Under the pieces are notes generated by a model, which was given only the letters and a program-made list of their open reading frames with translations, was not told the origin of the DNA and ran no database searches. A stretch of 43,052 bases of DNA. Source: DASWIP01 sp036397635 (GTDB taxonomy: Bacteria > Actinomycetota > AC-67). Both the position numbers and the translations under genes were made by a program. The DNA is taken from NCBI GenBank assembly GCA_036397635.1, contig DASWIP010000137.1, positions 1-43,052 of the forward strand, read 5' to 3'. How positions within the stretch are numbered: the stretch's first letter is position 1; every line of letters starts with the position of its first letter. This document shows, one piece after another, positions 26,105 through 34,070 of this stretch.

Positions 26105-27273
26105 AGCTTCCCGGCGGGTTCGCGGCCGCGGGGGTCGCGTGCGGATTGAAGTCCCGCGGCGGTCTGGACCTCGGGCTGCTCGTGTCGGATCGTCCCACGA
26201 CCGCCGCCGGCGTGGTCACCGGCAACCGGGTGAAGGCGGCCCCGGTGCTGCTGACCAAACGGCTGCTTCGCACCGGGAGCGCGCGCGGCATCGTCGTCAA
26301 CGCCGGCAACGCGAACGCCTGCACTGGCCGGCAGGGCATCCTCGACGCGCAGCAGATGGGCGCGGCCGCTGCCCGAGCGGCGACCACGCATAGGCGCCAG
26401 ATGCTGGTCGCATCGACGGGGATCATCGGGGTCCCGATGGACATGGATGCGGCAGTTCGCGGGATCGCCGCCGCGGCCGACGGTCTATCCCCGGGCGGCC
26501 TCGATGACTTCGCCGACGCCATCTTGACCACCGACACGACGCGCAAGGTCGCGGCCGCGTCGCTGGACGGCGGGGCGTCGATCGTCGGCGTCGCCAAGGG
26601 GGCGGCGATGATCGCGCCCGAGATGGCCACGATGCTGTGCTTCATCGCAACCGACGCGCCGGTGGACCGGACCGTGCTCACGTCGTCGTTGACCGCTGCG
26701 ATGCCGGACAGCTTCAACGCGATCAGCGTCGACGGCTGCATGTCCACCAACGACTGCGTCCTGGTACTGGCCAACGGCGCGGCGGGTGGCGAACCGATCA
26801 CGCTGGAGGACGCGCGCGCGGATGCGTTCGCCGAAGCGCTCCGCGGTGTTTGCGCGCGGCTGGCGCGGGCGATCGTGGAGGACGGTGAAGGTGCGACGAA
26901 GGTGGTCACGATCCGGGTCGACGGCGCCGTGAACCCGAAGGAGGCGAAACGCGCGGCGAGCACGGTCGCATCCTCGGTGCTGCTGCGCTGCGCGTTGCAC
27001 GGGGCCGACCCGAACTGGGGCCGGGTCCTGGCGGCGCTCGGCACCAGCGGGATCCCCTTCGACCCGAACCTGATCGACGTCTGGATCGGCGGCGAGCAGC
27101 TGTGCGCGCGCAGCGCGCCCGGCCCGGGGGATGGGGGGCGAGCGCGGCTCGCGCTGCTCGAACGCGAGGTCGAGGTCCGCGTCGAGATGAACCGGGGCGG
27201 GGCGAGCGCGACGGTGCTCACCAACGACCTGTCCGCCGAATACGTGCGGCTCAACGCGGAATACACGACGTGA
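26101..27273 (+). CDS. argJ: glutamate N-acetyltransferase / amino-acid acetyltransferase (ArgJ)
   Basis: 390 residues. ArgJ recycles the acetyl group from acetylornithine to glutamate and, in its bifunctional form, also uses acetyl-CoA. The precursor cleaves itself before the threonine of MATML: KGAAMIAPEMATML at 166-179, nucleophile T177. The oxyanion motif STGIIG (105-110) and the C-terminal NTDLSAEYV-type end (here TNDLSAEYVRLNAEYTT) are present. The frame extends upstream inside argC, but ATG 26101 gives the right N-terminus. No argA or argE is in the window, which fits the cyclic pathway. Confidence 0.97.
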   Translation: MKLPGGFAAAGVACGLKSRGGLDLGLLVSDRPTTAAGVVTGNRVKAAPVLLTKRLLRTGSARGIVVNAGNANACTGRQGILDAQQMGAAAARAATTHRRQMLVASTGIIGVPMDMDAAVRGIAAAADGLSPGGLDDFADAILTTDTTRKVAAASLDGGASIVGVAKGAAMIAPEMATMLCFIATDAPVDRTVLTSSLTAAMPDSFNAISVDGCMSTNDCVLVLANGAAGGEPITLEDARADAFAEALRGVCARLARAIVEDGEGATKVVTIRVDGAVNPKEAKRAASTVASSVLLRCALHGADPNWGRVLAALGTSGIPFDPNLIDVWIGGEQLCARSAPGPGDGGRARLALLEREVEVRVEMNRGGASATVLTNDLSAEYVRLNAEYTT

Positions 27274-28118
27274 GCATCGGCGCGCTGGAGAAGTCGCGCA
27301 TCCTGATGGAGGCGCTGCCCTACATCAAGCGTTACCACGGGCGTACCATCGTCGTGAAGTACGGAGGCGCCGCGATGGAGGACCCCGCGCTGCGGGGATC
27401 CTTCGCCGACGACATCGTGCTGATGCGCTACGTCGGGCTCCATCCGGTGATCGTCCACGGTGGAGGGCCGCAGGTGACCGAGCACATGCGTAGGCTCGGC
27501 CGCGAGGCGACCTTCGTCGATGGGTACCGGGTCACGACCGCTGAGGATCTGGAGGTCGTGCGTTCGGTTCTGTCCGGCCTTATCAACAAGGACATCGTGT
27601 CGCTGATCAACCGGCATGGGCAGCTCGCCGCCGGCCTTTCCGGCGAGGACGGTGCGATGGTCCGGGTCAGACCCAAGCGCGCCTCGGTCGACCTCGGCTT
27701 CGTCGGGGAGGTCGAGCGCGTGGATCCGCGTATCGTGAGCGACCTCCTGCGGGACTTCATCCCGGTCATCGCCACGATCGGGGTCGACCAGGACGGTCAG
27801 GCCTACAACGTGAACGCCGATGAGGTCGCGGCCGCGACCGCGGAAGCGCTCGGGGCCGAGAAGTTGGTTTTCCTCACCAACGTTGAGGGCATCCTGGATC
27901 AGAAGTCTTCGTTGGTCCGTCAGATCGACGTCGCCGGCGTCGAGGCGCTCAAGGTCGAAGGTGCCGTGTCCGCGGGTATGCTGCCGAAGGTCGAGGCTGC
28001 GCTGCAGGCGGTCAAAGGCGGGGTTCCGCGCGTCACCATCCTCGACGGCCGCCTCGAGCACGCCTTGCTGCTCGAGATCTTCACCGACCAAGGCGTAGGG
28101 ACCATGGTGACCCCATGA
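27270..28118 (+). CDS. argB: acetylglutamate kinase
   Basis: 282 residues. Phosphorylates acetylglutamate, second step to ornithine and usual point of arginine feedback. Motifs: VVKYGGAAM (lysine of the nucleotide site), VIVHGGGPQV, the NVNADEVA segment, and LTNVEGIL. An N-terminal helix (SIGALEKSRILMEALPYIKRYHG) like that of arginine-sensitive hexameric forms is present, so feedback inhibition is likely. GTG 27270 overlaps the argJ stop; the stop overlaps argD by ATGA. Confidence 0.97.
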   Translation: MSIGALEKSRILMEALPYIKRYHGRTIVVKYGGAAMEDPALRGSFADDIVLMRYVGLHPVIVHGGGPQVTEHMRRLGREATFVDGYRVTTAEDLEVVRSVLSGLINKDIVSLINRHGQLAAGLSGEDGAMVRVRPKRASVDLGFVGEVERVDPRIVSDLLRDFIPVIATIGVDQDGQAYNVNADEVAAATAEALGAEKLVFLTNVEGILDQKSSLVRQIDVAGVEALKVEGAVSAGMLPKVEAALQAVKGGVPRVTILDGRLEHALLLEIFTDQGVGTMVTP

Positions 28119-29308
28119 ACCTCGACGAGTTGCGAGACGGCGAACGGCGTTTCCACATGCAGGTCTACGGCCGGCAGCCGGTCGGGTTCGTGCGCGGGCA
28201 AGGGTGCCTGCTCTGGGATACCGAGGGCAGGGAATACCTGGACTTCCTCTCCGGCATCGCGGTGATGAGCGTGGGCCACTCCCATCCCGTGGTGGTCGAA
28301 GCAGTGACGAAGCAGATCGGCACGCTGACTCACGTGTCCAACCTCTTCTACACAGAACCTCAGATTCGCTTGGCAGAACGCCTCCACGCGTTGCTCGGGT
28401 GGGGTCGGGCCTTCTTCGCCAACTCCGGCGCCGAGGCGAACGAATGTGCGCTCAAGCTCGCGAGGAAGTGGTCGGCGCTGGCGCACGGCACACCGCGCAG
28501 CAGCGTCGTCGCGGCGCTGGGGTCGTTCCACGGCCGGACCTTCTCGACCTTGGCCGCCACGGGGCAGCCTGCCAAGCACGAGCCGTTCATGCCGTTGCCG
28601 CCCTGGTTCACCCACGTGCCGTTCAACGATCTCGACGCGCTCGACCAGGCCGTCGACGAGCGCACCAGCGCTGTGCTGCTCGAGGTCGTCCAGGGGGAGG
28701 GCGGCGTCCAGCTCGCCACCCCCGAGTTCATGGCTGCCGCGCGCAAGGCCTGCGACGACCACGGCGCGCTGCTCGTGGTGGACGAGGTGCAGACGGGGCT
28801 GGGGCGCACCGGACGCTGGTTCGCGTTCGAACACACCGGCATCGTCCCCGACATCGTGACCCTGGCCAAGGCGCTGGGCGGCGGGCTGCCCATCGGCGCC
28901 TGCATCGCGCGCGAGGAAGTCGCCGACGCGTTCGCCCCAGGGGATCACGCGACGACCTTCGGCGGCGGCCCGGTCGTGTGCGCCGCTGCGCTTGCCGTGC
29001 TCGACGTCATCGAGCGCGAGGGCCTGGTGGAACGGGCCGCGGCGATGGGCGAGCTGCTCGTGCGGTCGCTGCGCGAGGCGATCCGGCCGGCCGCCGTGCG
29101 CGAGGTGCGCGGCTCGGGGCTGCTGGTAGCCGTGCAACTGGTCGAGCAGCACGCCGCCGAGGTGGTCGCGCGGGCGCTCGATGCCGGTCTGGTGATCAAC
29201 GCCGTTTCCCCGGACGCGATCCGGTTCGCGCCGCCCCTGATCGTCGACGCCGACCAGATCGATCGTGCCACCGCGATCGTCGCCGGGATCCTGGAGACCA
29301 TCGGATGA
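28115..29308 (+). CDS. argD: acetylornithine aminotransferase
   Basis: 397 residues, class III PLP-dependent aminotransferase. It makes acetylornithine from the semialdehyde with glutamate. Motifs: NSGAEANECALKLARKW (PLP phosphate site), LLVVDEVQTGLGRTG, and the PLP lysine in TLAKALGGGLPIGA. It ends by ATGA overlap with a cytochrome c gene, which is not part of the pathway. Confidence 0.97.
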   Translation: MNLDELRDGERRFHMQVYGRQPVGFVRGQGCLLWDTEGREYLDFLSGIAVMSVGHSHPVVVEAVTKQIGTLTHVSNLFYTEPQIRLAERLHALLGWGRAFFANSGAEANECALKLARKWSALAHGTPRSSVVAALGSFHGRTFSTLAATGQPAKHEPFMPLPPWFTHVPFNDLDALDQAVDERTSAVLLEVVQGEGGVQLATPEFMAAARKACDDHGALLVVDEVQTGLGRTGRWFAFEHTGIVPDIVTLAKALGGGLPIGACIAREEVADAFAPGDHATTFGGGPVVCAAALAVLDVIEREGLVERAAAMGELLVRSLREAIRPAAVREVRGSGLLVAVQLVEQHAAEVVARALDAGLVINAVSPDAIRFAPPLIVDADQIDRATAIVAGILETIG

Positions 29309-29688
29309 GCGAACGTGGCAGCGCGAAGGTTTGGATCATCGCGTTCGTGGGGGTCGCCGCGGCCGGCCTCGGCGGTCTGATCGGTATCGGGTGCGCGATC
29401 GGGGCCAATGCCTGCCCGTTCGGCGATGACGGCGGGATCACTTCGACGGCAGGGAGCGACATCTACGTCGAGGCTGCGTGCATCGGGTGCCACGGCGGCC
29501 TCGGCGAGGGAACCGGCCGTGGGCCCTCCCTGATCGGCGGCTCGGTCACCGAGCGAACGTTCGCGTCACTGGTGGACGTCATCGGCCGTGGCAGCCCGCC
29601 GATGCCGCGGTACAAGGGGTTCCTGACCCCGGAGCAGATCCAGGCTGTCGCCCGCTACGTGCAGAAGCTCCAGGAGGCCGGACCGTGA
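29305..29688 (+). CDS. membrane-anchored mono-heme cytochrome c, inside the arg operon
   Basis: 127 residues. One N-terminal membrane segment (about 9-32, glycine/alanine-rich), an outward-facing cytochrome c domain with the heme motif CIGCH (59-63) and a probable methionine ligand M100 in GSPPMPRYKGFLTPE. The closing helix QIQAVARYVQKL is typical of small class I cytochromes. Two further cysteines (C30, C37) lie at the membrane exit. It would carry electrons at the outer face of the membrane. It overlaps argD by ATGA and the next gene by GTGA, so it is a true member of the arg transcript. No arginine enzyme needs it; the link is unknown. Confidence 0.9.
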   Translation: MSERGSAKVWIIAFVGVAAAGLGGLIGIGCAIGANACPFGDDGGITSTAGSDIYVEAACIGCHGGLGEGTGRGPSLIGGSVTERTFASLVDVIGRGSPPMPRYKGFLTPEQIQAVARYVQKLQEAGP

Positions 29689-30077
29689 AGCGAAGACCGT
29701 TGATCTTGATCGTTGAGGACGACCCGAGCGTCCAGAACCTGCTCACGCTGCTCCTCGAAGGCGAAGGGTTCGAGGTGATCACCGCCAAGGACGGGCTCGA
29801 GGGTTTGGTCAAGCTGGATCTGCAGCACCCTTCGCTGCTGATCCTGGATCTGATGATGCCCAACGTCTCGGGCGACCGGCTGTTCGAGGAGGTCCGGCAG
29901 GACCCCCGGCTCCGTGAAGTGCCGATCCTCATCGTCTCGGGGCGCCACGACGTGCACGAGTCCTTCGACGCGTTGCTCGGCAAGCCGAACGTATTCACCA
30001 AGCCCATCGATCCGACCGCCTTGATCGATCGGGTGGAGGAGCTGCTCGGCAAGCCAGAACCGGGGGAGCTCTCGTGA
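29685..30077 (+). CDS. single-domain response regulator (receiver only), inside the arg operon
   Basis: 130 residues, one CheY-like receiver and no output domain. Acidic residues E11, D12 and D13, phospho-acceptor D55 in LLILDLMMPNVSGD, the serine of LIVSGRHD and the lysine of FTKPIDP are all present, so it should accept phosphate. GTG 29685 overlaps the cytochrome stop and the end overlaps argF by GTGA. Such proteins act by binding partners or as phosphate relays. No kinase is near; the closest is the PAS kinase at 20515. With the cytochrome it forms a two-gene insert between argD and argF. Confidence 0.9.
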   Translation: MKRRPLILIVEDDPSVQNLLTLLLEGEGFEVITAKDGLEGLVKLDLQHPSLLILDLMMPNVSGDRLFEEVRQDPRLREVPILIVSGRHDVHESFDALLGKPNVFTKPIDPTALIDRVEELLGKPEPGELS

Positions 30078-30985
30078 CCCGGCACTTCCTGACGATGGAC
30101 TCGGTCACGGCCGAGGAGCTTGCCGAGCTGCTCGACAAAGCCGACGCCATGAAGGCCGCGCGCGCCTCCTCCGAGACCCTCGCCGGCCGCTCGGTCGCGA
30201 TGATCTTCGAGAAGCCGTCGACCCGGACGCGGATCTCGTTCGAGGTCGCGATCACCGAGCTCGGGGGGACGCCGGTCGTCCTCAACGCCGGCGATCTGCA
30301 GCTCGGACGCGGCGAGACGATCGAGGACACCGCGCGCGTCCTGTCCCGGTACTGCCACGCGGTCGTGGTTCGCACGTTCGAGCAGGATCGCCTCGAACGG
30401 CTGGCGCGCGCCGGCCAGATCCCGGTCATCAATGCGCTGTCGGATCTGGAGCATCCCTGCCAGGCCCTCGCCGACCTGCAGACGGTGCGCGAGCAGCTCG
30501 GTGCACCGTCCGGCAAGACCCTCGTCTACGTCGGCGATGGGAACAACGTGGCGCACTCGCTACTCCTGGCCGGAGCGCTCGCGGGGATGAACGTGGTGAT
30601 CGCTTCGCCCCCTGGCTACGAGCCGATCCCGCAGATGGTAAAGCGAGCCGAGAGCCTCGCCGAGTCGTCGGGCGGGTCGGTCGCGGTCATGACCGATGCG
30701 GCCGAGGCCGTGGCCGGCGCCGACGTCGTGTACACCGACGTCTGGGCGAGCATGGGGCAGGAACGTGAAGCGGAAGAGCGCCGCCTGATCTTCGCGCCGT
30801 ACCAGCTCAACGCGACGCTGCTCGAGCAGGCGGCGCCGCACGCCATCGTCATGCACTGCCTTCCCGCCCACCGAGGTGAGGAGATCACCGACGACGTGTT
30901 CGAAGGGGAACATTCCGTTGTGTGGGATCAGGCCGAGAACAGGCTCCACGCCCAGAAGGCGCTCCTGGAGTGGTTGGTGCCGTGA
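30074..30985 (+). CDS. argF: ornithine carbamoyltransferase
   Basis: 303 residues. Joins ornithine and carbamoyl phosphate to citrulline. Carbamoyl phosphate loop STRTR (49-53), HPCQ (127-130) and the C-terminal HCLPAHRG with the ornithine-site cysteine are intact. GTG 30074 overlaps the receiver gene. The stop overlaps argR by GTGA. Its co-substrate comes from the carAB product at the start of the window. Confidence 0.98.
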   Translation: MTRHFLTMDSVTAEELAELLDKADAMKAARASSETLAGRSVAMIFEKPSTRTRISFEVAITELGGTPVVLNAGDLQLGRGETIEDTARVLSRYCHAVVVRTFEQDRLERLARAGQIPVINALSDLEHPCQALADLQTVREQLGAPSGKTLVYVGDGNNVAHSLLLAGALAGMNVVIASPPGYEPIPQMVKRAESLAESSGGSVAVMTDAAEAVAGADVVYTDVWASMGQEREAEERRLIFAPYQLNATLLEQAAPHAIVMHCLPAHRGEEITDDVFEGEHSVVWDQAENRLHAQKALLEWLVP

Positions 30986-31449
30986 AGACGCAGCGGCAGC
31001 AAGCGATCGCGCGTCTGATCCGCCGGCGCGTCGTCACCAGTCAGCACGAGATCGCCTCGATGCTGCGCGAGAAGGGGCTGCGCGCGACCCAGGCCACGAT
31101 CTCACGGGATCTGGAGGAGCTGGGGGCGTTCAAGGCGCGTCTCGCCGATGGCCGGGTCGCATACCGCCTGCCCGACGAGCCCGCCGGGGGATCGGATCAC
31201 CTCCGCCGCATGCTGATCGAGTTCCGCAGCGACATCAGCGCCTCGGGCAACCTTGTCGTGGTCAAGACCCCACCAGGTGGCGCGCAGCCGGTGGCGCGCG
31301 CGATCGACACGGCGGGGCTCGCGGACACCATCGGGACCCTCGCCGGCGATGACACGATCCTGATCGTCTGTCGCGAAGGGATCGCCGGGCGAACGGTCGC
31401 GCGCCGGCTCGAGCGTCTCACCGGGGTCCCGGCGACGAAGGAGGCATGA
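30982..31449 (+). CDS. argR: arginine repressor
   Basis: 155 residues. The N-terminal winged helix-turn-helix (18-50, VTSQHEIASMLREKGLRATQ, then ATISRDLEEL) binds ARG boxes; the C-terminal oligomerisation domain has the arginine-binding GTLAGDDTI with D123 and D124. It is arginine-dependent and hexameric in the family. The frame is open upstream, but GTG 30982, overlapping the argF stop, gives the proper start. The operator-like palindrome at the argC promoter suggests that it controls its own operon. Confidence 0.97.
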   Translation: MKTQRQQAIARLIRRRVVTSQHEIASMLREKGLRATQATISRDLEELGAFKARLADGRVAYRLPDEPAGGSDHLRRMLIEFRSDISASGNLVVVKTPPGGAQPVARAIDTAGLADTIGTLAGDDTILIVCREGIAGRTVARRLERLTGVPATKEA

Positions 31450-31450
31450 C

Positions 31451-32650
31451 GTGACGGAACGATGCGTGCTCGCGTACTCGGGGGGTCTTGACACCACGGT
31501 CGCGATCGGCTGGCTGAGGGACAAGTACGGCTGCGAGGTGATCGCGATGGCGGCGGACGTCGGCCAGGGCGTGGACGCAGATCTGCTGCGCGCGCGCGGC
31601 CAAGCCTGCGGCGCCAGCGATGTGGTCGTGGTCGATGCCCGGGAGGAGTTCGCGCGCGACTTCGCCGCGCCGGCGTTGCGCGCCAACGCGCTTTACATGG
31701 GCAAGTACCCGCTGGTATCGGCACTCTCTCGCCCCCTGATCGCCCGTCACCTCGTGCAGGTCGCACGCGAGACCGGAGCGAGCCTGGTGGCGCACGGATG
31801 CACCGGCAAGGGGAACGACCAAGTGCGCTTCGAGGTGGCGACCACAACGCTGGCGCCGGACCTGACCACGCTGGCCCCGGTCCGCGACGCGGGGCTGAGC
31901 CGCGAGGCTGCGATCGCCTACGCCGAGGAGCGCGGCTTGCCGGTGCCCGTGACTCGCTCGAGCCCCTACTCGATCGACGAGAATCTGTGGGGTCGCACGA
32001 TCGAGTGCGGGATCCTGGAAGATCCGTGGGTATCGCCACCCGGCGACGCCTACGAGTGGACCGCGGATCCCGCTGAGGCACCCGCCGAGCCCGACGTGAT
32101 CACCCTCACGTTCGAACGCGGCGTGCCGATGGCGGTCGACGGCTCACCGATGGGGCTGGTCGAGCTGATCGGGACGGTATCCAAGCGCGCGGGCGCGCAG
32201 GGGATCGGCCGGATCGACATGATCGAGGATCGCCTGGTGGGCATCAAGAGCCGCGAGATCTACGAGGTCCCCGCCGCCATCACGTTGATCACCGCCCATC
32301 GTGACCTCGAGGCCCTCACACTCGAGCGCGGCGTCGGCACCTACAAGCGCAGCGTCGAGGGAACCTACGCCGACCTGATCTACAACGGGCTGTGGTATTC
32401 GCCCCTGCGGCTCGCGCTCGATGCGTTCATCGAGGAGACGCAGAAACCGGTGACCGGCGAGGTCCGTCTGCGGCTGGCGCGCGGCGCGATCGCCGTGGAG
32501 GGACGCCGCGGTCCGCGCGCGCTTTACGCCCAAGACCTGGCCACCTACGACGAAGGCGATCGGTTCGATCACACGGCTGCGGCAGGATTCGTGAAGCTCT
32601 GGGGACTCCCTCTGAAGGTTTGGTCCGAGCGACAGGGAGACGCCGGATGA
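31451..32650 (+). CDS. argG: argininosuccinate synthase
   Basis: 399 residues. ATP-dependent joining of citrulline and aspartate. P-loop-like AYSGGLDTTVAI (8-19), the GCTGKGNDQVRFE segment and the TRSSPYSIDENLWGR segment are typical. GTG 31451 follows the argR stop after a single base. It ends by ATGA overlap with argH. Confidence 0.98.
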   Translation: MTERCVLAYSGGLDTTVAIGWLRDKYGCEVIAMAADVGQGVDADLLRARGQACGASDVVVVDAREEFARDFAAPALRANALYMGKYPLVSALSRPLIARHLVQVARETGASLVAHGCTGKGNDQVRFEVATTTLAPDLTTLAPVRDAGLSREAAIAYAEERGLPVPVTRSSPYSIDENLWGRTIECGILEDPWVSPPGDAYEWTADPAEAPAEPDVITLTFERGVPMAVDGSPMGLVELIGTVSKRAGAQGIGRIDMIEDRLVGIKSREIYEVPAAITLITAHRDLEALTLERGVGTYKRSVEGTYADLIYNGLWYSPLRLALDAFIEETQKPVTGEVRLRLARGAIAVEGRRGPRALYAQDLATYDEGDRFDHTAAAGFVKLWGLPLKVWSERQGDAG

Positions 32651-34029
32651 GCACTCTGTGGGGCGGACGCTTCGAGGACGCCCCCGCGCCCGAGATGCTC
32701 GCCTACACCGAGAGCATCTCGTTCGATCATCGCCTCGTGCGAGAGGACTGCGCGGTGCTGGTCGCGCACGTGCGCGCGCTGACGCGCGCCGAGCTGCTCA
32801 GCGACGATGAGTCCGAGGCGGCCGTGCGCGCGCTGGGCGCGGTGGCCGCCGAGATCGCCGACGGCTCCTTCGCGCCTGATCCGTCGGACGAGGATATCCA
32901 CTCGGTGGTGGAGCGCGCGCTGCTCGCCCGGGAGCCGGAGGTCGGGCCCAAGGTGCGCGCCGGTTTGTCACGCAACGACCGGGTTGCCACGGTGCTCCGG
33001 CTGTGGCTGCTGCGTGAAGGCCGCGCGCTGCTCGGGGATCTGGTGGCGTTCATCGAGACGCTCAGGTCGCGCGCCGACCAGACGCGCGACCTGCTGATGC
33101 CCGGGTACACGCACCTGCAACGGGCTCAACCCGTGACCCTCGGCCACCACCTGCTCGCGCACGCGTTCGCGCTCGCGCGCGACGCCGGCAGGTTCGTGGA
33201 CGCGCTCGCGCGGACGGATCGCTCGCCGTTGGGTGCCGGCGCGCTCGCCGGCTCGACGCTCGGCCTCGACGCCGGGCAGGCAGCGCGGGACTTGGGTTTC
33301 GCCGGTGCGATGGCGAACTCCTTGGACGCCGTCGCTGCGCGCGACTTCGTCGCGGAGGTCCTGGCCGCTTGCGCGATCTGTGCGGTCGACCTCTCGCGCA
33401 TCGGTGAGGAGATCGTGCTGTGGACCTCGCAGGAGTTCGGGTTCGCCTCGCTGGACGACTCCTATGCGACCGGCTCGAGCCTGATGCCGCAGAAGAAGAA
33501 CCCGGATGTCTTCGAGCTCGCACGGGGCAAGGCCGGCCGCGTGATCGGCGACCTCACCGGGCTCCTCGCCACCCTCAAAGGACTGCCCCTCGCATACAAC
33601 CGGGATCTGCAGGAGGACAAGGAGCCGTTGTTCGACGCGGTCGATGTGGTGCGCGGGACGCTGCGGCTGCTCACCGGCGCGCTGGGCGCGTTGCGGTTCG
33701 ACGCCGACGCCATGGCCGCCGCTGCGGGCGACGACCTGCTGCTCGCGACCGATCTCGCCGAGGAGTTGGTCCGGCGAGGCATCCCGTTCCGCGACGCGCA
33801 CGAGGCGGTCGGCGGCGCCGTCCGTCAGGCGCTTGCGTCCGGCCGCGGCCTTCGCGACCTCGACGATGCGGAGTTGGTGCCATCGATGCCCGAAGCGGCC
33901 GGTGAGATCCGAGCGATGCTGGACGCGGCCGGCTCGGTGCGTCGGCGTGGCGCGCCCGGCCCGGGATCGATCGACGAGCAGCTCGCCGCCCTCGCCGTCG
34001 AGCTCGGGGCGATCAAAGCCGCCCGGTAG
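32647..34029 (+). CDS. argH: argininosuccinate lyase
   Basis: 460 residues, fumarase/aspartase family. Splits argininosuccinate into arginine and fumarate. Starts STLWGGRF, the family N-terminus; SRNDRVAT; and the signature SSLMPQKKNPD near residue 280 with the catalytic serine. It is the last gene of the arg operon. polX follows 41 bases later with its own -10 hexamer. Confidence 0.98.
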   Translation: MSTLWGGRFEDAPAPEMLAYTESISFDHRLVREDCAVLVAHVRALTRAELLSDDESEAAVRALGAVAAEIADGSFAPDPSDEDIHSVVERALLAREPEVGPKVRAGLSRNDRVATVLRLWLLREGRALLGDLVAFIETLRSRADQTRDLLMPGYTHLQRAQPVTLGHHLLAHAFALARDAGRFVDALARTDRSPLGAGALAGSTLGLDAGQAARDLGFAGAMANSLDAVAARDFVAEVLAACAICAVDLSRIGEEIVLWTSQEFGFASLDDSYATGSSLMPQKKNPDVFELARGKAGRVIGDLTGLLATLKGLPLAYNRDLQEDKEPLFDAVDVVRGTLRLLTGALGALRFDADAMAAAAGDDLLLATDLAEELVRRGIPFRDAHEAVGGAVRQALASGRGLRDLDDAELVPSMPEAAGEIRAMLDAAGSVRRRGAPGPGSIDEQLAALAVELGAIKAAR

Positions 34030-34056
34030 CGGCGACGATCCCCTGGGGGCCGAAGG

Positions 34057-34062
34057 TAGGAT
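34057..34062 (+). promoter_or_regulatory. candidate -10 element, leaderless polX mRNA
   Basis: TAGGAT ends 8 bases before the polX ATG, with no ribosome-binding site between. No convincing -35 is seen. Confidence 0.45.
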
Positions 34063-34070
34063 CGGCCTGG

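Noticed and set aside
25767..28091. Very long open frame (774 codons) antisense to argC, argJ and argB; similar ones at 10672-12411 and 15353-17008
   Set aside because: High GC suppresses stops on the opposite strand. The translations are low-complexity (Arg, Ala, Ser-rich), have no domain, and lie opposite unmistakable enzymes.
30118..30985. argF might be a catabolic or aspartate carbamoyltransferase
   Set aside because: STRTR, HPCQ and the HCLP motif with the ornithine-site cysteine identify ornithine carbamoyltransferase, and the setting is biosynthetic.
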